DNA of 64,000 nucleotides from Haemonchus contortus (Eukaryota; Nematoda; Chromadorea; Rhabditida; Trichostrongylidae): the NCBI GenBank assembly GCA_000469685.2, contig LS997563.1, positions 1,378,869 through 1,442,868 on the forward strand. The letters run 5' to 3'. Both the position numbers and the translations under genes were made by a program. The notes under the pieces are model-generated. The model worked only from the letters and a program-made list of their open reading frames with translations, had not been told where the DNA came from and made no database searches. Numbering within the stretch: the stretch's first letter is position 1; each line of letters starts with the position of its first letter. Shown one piece after another: positions 60,310 through 64,000 of the stretch.

Positions 60310-63300
60310 ACCTTCGCTCTCTATACATACTTACGCGTTTTACATATACTCGCTCGACCATTTCAAAGCATTATGTGTTCAGATGCCCAAATAAATAAAG
60401 ATAAATAAGTAAGTAAATAACTGAATAAACCACAACTATCAAATGACTCTTCATAAAAAAAGAAAAACCTTACAATTTAGATCAATGATAGGATTTTGAC
60501 CGAAGGGACCAAAATACCGAGATTCACTGCCCATGATAGTTCAGAATACCTGAACAACTATGCCACTCCTGTCGATGAAATCCTGCTCTTTTGCGGATAA
60601 TCGTTTTGGAAATCTCTCTTTCTTTTTCTGGGCCAGCTGTCATGCCAAATTTAGTCACCCGGACATTCGTCATCGCAGATGAATGTTTCAAGGGCAATGG
60701 ATGGAACTGTAAACAAGCCCCACCTGCCAGTCTCCCACATGTACTCTGGCAGATCTTGAGCTGAAGGCCTCAAACAGCATAGATCGAAGATTCAGCAAAG
60801 AGGTAGGCATCGACTCCTTCATATAATCACTGGTTTTCAAGGTGAAGTCGAAAAGATGGGATGCAGGGTTGACTACAAAAACGCATGCGGTGGCGATGCG
60901 ATCCTGCCAGGCAGAAGTCGCAGACGAAACCTCAAATGACTGAGCAGATGGGAAATGGAAAAAGGGTAACAGGCTTCACGTTCAGTTCTAAGGATTACCA
61001 GCAACTAGTAAGGCTTCCTTGCAGAATTTGAAATAAGAAAATCTCGGAGAACCTGTTCGAATTTCCATTTATCATTACCATGATTAGTGAAATCTTGATT
61101 AGTGAAATATTTAATTCAATGGGACTGAGAAGCGGAAAGAGGAGTGTGAGAAAAAGGGGCGTTTTCCTGTGATATTTGCCTCTTCCATTCCATTCGAAGT
61201 TCATTTTCGGATGAACTCGTCCCCGGGTAATCGATTATTAACCACTAAGAAATGGTTCCGTTATGCTGGAACTCGTCCATGCAAAAACATCTTTGCAGAA
61301 AATGCTGCAAAACCATCCTCTGCGTCTCTCTCCCTGACAACCCCTGGAACGTCAAAAACTCAACTCATCAGTTTTGTCCCAATAGTGCAGTGACTCAAAT
61401 GTTTTTCGATGTTCTGCTTTAATAGACCTCCCGAGTGAGAAACGACTTTTTTGTCTGGGAGCTTAATACACATTTGGTACAAAATGCATACTAGGGGGAG
61501 CACTTGATATTGAGGCTATTCTCGACTATTAGAGAAGCAGAGTCATCTTAATTCTCTGCGTCTCTGACAGAGCTGACACGAATACGACTCTGCAAGGCAT
61601 AGAGCGCAGAAGACCCAGCGGGACCTCATGTTGGAAGAACATTTATCCAGTTCCTGATACTGACGATTTCCTAATATTTAGTGGTTCGACTGTTATGTAA
61701 TGGTTGGCTAATGCTGAGGGGTAATCGATATGCACTTCTTCTATGACCCCATCAATCTCAGAGTGGCTGTGAGCGGGAGGGATTCCTTTTTCAAGTGAGA
61801 TAGGGAAGTACTCCACAGGATTCTCGAAAGGGAACAGCATCGTTGAAACTACAACTATCCTCTTTGATTCAAAGTTCATTTGTATAACGAGCACCCAATC
61901 AATTAACATCTTTTTCATGACCATCAGAGACAACTAATTAATCTGCAATTGCTGGCGAACTTTTTTTGACAATCCTTTTAGAGCATAGACTTCATGGAAA
62001 CGATTCCGTTTTGTGCCATTTCAGAAGAGCAGCAATTCAGACGTGGAGACATCATCAGTCATTAGTCATCAAAGTTTTTTTCCTGATGTCATGTCTATTA
62101 TGCTGCCACAAAGGTTTAATACCAAGGAAATGACATGATCCTTGATAGGCACAAAATTATCAAGCAGCTAAAAAGGATTCTCCAAAAAAACGACCATATC
62201 AGAGCGGGAAAAAGGGAAATCTCTGCGAAAAAGTGGTGGAAGTTGGTGGATGGGCGAGTTTTACTGGAATGAGAAACATTTCCGTCCACCTAAGGGGTCA
62301 TGCAATGGTTTGCTGATATAAAGCCAACTTGTTTTTATAATACGAAGTCAATAAGGGAGCCAGTCGATGGTGGTAGTGACTCAACCATCCTCACTACCGT
62401 ACCACTCGGACAACTTCTACTTCCCACCGTTTTAAGTTGAGGTTATTGCGTTGACGATTCAAAATGACCCTCTCCCACATCGCTAACTGCTTTTCTACAC
62501 CTGACCCCTCAACAGTTATACTAACTTACCCAATTCATGCTGAAACCTTTCGACCACCCATGTCGTGCAGACTCGACTCTGCGGTAGCCTCCGAGATTAC
62601 TGGCCACTCCGGCCGGCTGTCCCAATTTTATCTCGGAAGATGCCCGCAGACGTGAGCGCTGGCATACTCAAAAACAACCAGAGACCAAGTCCAATCTCAC
62701 TTGGTCACTTGGTCGAGAGAGAGACTAATCGACGCCGATGCCTATTTCAAGATATTAGCTACGGGTACTGAACCGACTAAGTGGGTTAGATTGACTGTAA
62801 GGCTGAAAAATGGCTGTAAAGAGCAGGCACGTCATGTTTATTTTTTAAAGAATCGCCCTTTCCGAAAGTGTTCGAGCTCGACGAGGACAAAACAGTCTTT
62901 TCCCGGGTAGAAGGTTGATTTGTTCTGGATATTAAGATATTTTGCAGAGCTGCACCCTCTACGTCTCATAAGGGAATAGCCAAAAGCCGCTGCTCAGTAA
63001 CTCAAGCATGGTCCCGAACTAGCCTTGGGGATTTCCACTCAAACGGTCCTATTAGTTCAGACTTGAGTCATCTGGGACATTTGGTGGAATAAAGCCGCTG
63101 ATGGAAGCAGTGGCTTGTCTTGCAGAACCCGCCTGGGAACCATTTAAGCTTACTCTGGTCCACAACTCTAAGACATTGTGCAAGCCAAATTGGCTGATCA
63201 TTTCATCTTCGTAGTCAGATCTAACCTCAACTGGTTACCCAGTTCAAGCAAAAATTATATATTTGAAGAAACAAAAAAGAAAAAAGTAGCAATTATTCTG

Positions 63301-64000
63301 AAAAGGTCACATTATCACTTGGATGAGTAGGAAATAAGAAAATGGTGGGAGAAACCATGGCAGAAACGCCACGAGCCCGAGCGCTGTGTGTCGCGTTCGT
63401 TCTAAGAGTGCAGAGCCATTGATTGGTGTTGGGCGGATGAGGCTGGAAACCAGAGAAAACGTGGGCGGAGAAATGCCGACGGAAAATTCCGCGGAACGGA
63501 CGAGCGGTGCAGCATCACAAGCGGTTGGGAGACGGTATGGCCTTCCCACACCGTTACAGAGGACCGACCAGACATGGTGAGTCAGCCATTATTGGAGCCA
63601 GTCGCTACCTGGGGATGATGTCATTACCATTTACAAAACTGGCCAATCATCTGGGAAATGACATTGATTCGAAGGCAACGGATTGGGTTCCTGTTTTTTA
63701 TCGTCAGACGATATCTACAATACTATGAGAAGCTCCTAAAAGAGATACTTGATTAGGACTTCATGGAATACCATTGCCGTCGGTGTTACCCTTCAATCAC
63801 ACTCCCTTATGGGAGCAAGTTTCCCACACTTTCAGAGGCTCCCACAAACGGTTAGAAATAAAAATGCTTTGACTAAATGGGCCTCGGACTGGAACCACTT
63901 TCTTCGCCACTTGATTTCGGAAAGTTTGCGAGAACCGCTTAGGATTTGAGGGGAACTTAAAAAGAAAATCAAGGCTGAAATTGTTGAAATAAGATTTTTC
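60310..64000. other. No gene recognised to the window end
   Basis: An (AAAT)-like run lies at about 60388-60420. Open frames up to 96 codons are not accompanied by recognised domains. Real exons of an off-window gene cannot be excluded near 63300-63950, where several frames overlap. Confidence 0.3.

Noticed and set aside
1..64000. CRISPR arrays, bacterial operons or spliced-leader RNA genes
   Set aside because: No regularly spaced identical direct repeats, no Shine-Dalgarno-led gene series and no recognisable SL1 leader sequence were found.

Overview
This is a eukaryotic, nematode-type window, most likely from a strongylid (clade V, hookworm-like) worm. The evidence is small exons with TTTCAG-type acceptors, many introns of 58-105 bp beside transposon-swollen ones, trans-splice-like acceptors right next to start codons, and C. 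elegans-like protein families. The species is an inference; nothing in the window names it. No prokaryotic gene, CRISPR array or complete ncRNA gene was found.

Three real protein-coding genes can be reconstructed exon by exon, all on the minus strand. (1) 4127-20421 and (2) 24500-33146 are a tandem pair of paralogous very-long-chain acyl-CoA dehydrogenases (VLCAD). Each has 16 coding exons with identical exon boundaries and phases, encoding 617 and 618 residues. I counted 84 differences by hand, about 86% identity, and both keep the catalytic Glu. (3) 43230-51938 is an 11-exon MATH-BTB (BATH) protein of 403 residues, a MEL-26/SPOP-like substrate adaptor for CUL-3 ubiquitin ligase. Most listed open frames elsewhere are chance frames in introns or repeats.

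Layout: 1-1560 holds a long fold-back element and a very GC-rich 53-bp perfect palindrome. 1561-3870 is gene-free with a 244-bp tandem duplication. 3874-20423 is VLCAD copy A, whose introns carry nested inverted repeats and a SINE. 20424-24226 is the spacer, with SINE and tRNA-like relics. 24227-33148 is copy B, with a 1287-bp degenerate mariner in intron 8 and a hairpin in intron 14. 33149-43229 is about 10 kb of intergenic DNA with a SINE, a hammerhead-core-like repeat and a doubtful exon. 43230-51951 is the BATH gene. 51952-64000 is gene-poor, with a second hammerhead-core-like repeat, a SINE and two GC-rich islands.

The VLCAD pair would act in mitochondrial fatty-acid beta-oxidation. The BATH protein belongs to ubiquitin-dependent turnover, and nothing suggests that they share a pathway. 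The most unusual material is structural: the palindrome, the nested fold-backs confined to one VLCAD paralogue, a four-copy tRNA-derived SINE family, a GC-AG intron in one paralogue only, and two aligned copies of a motif resembling a hammerhead ribozyme core. I saw no clearly new protein system.
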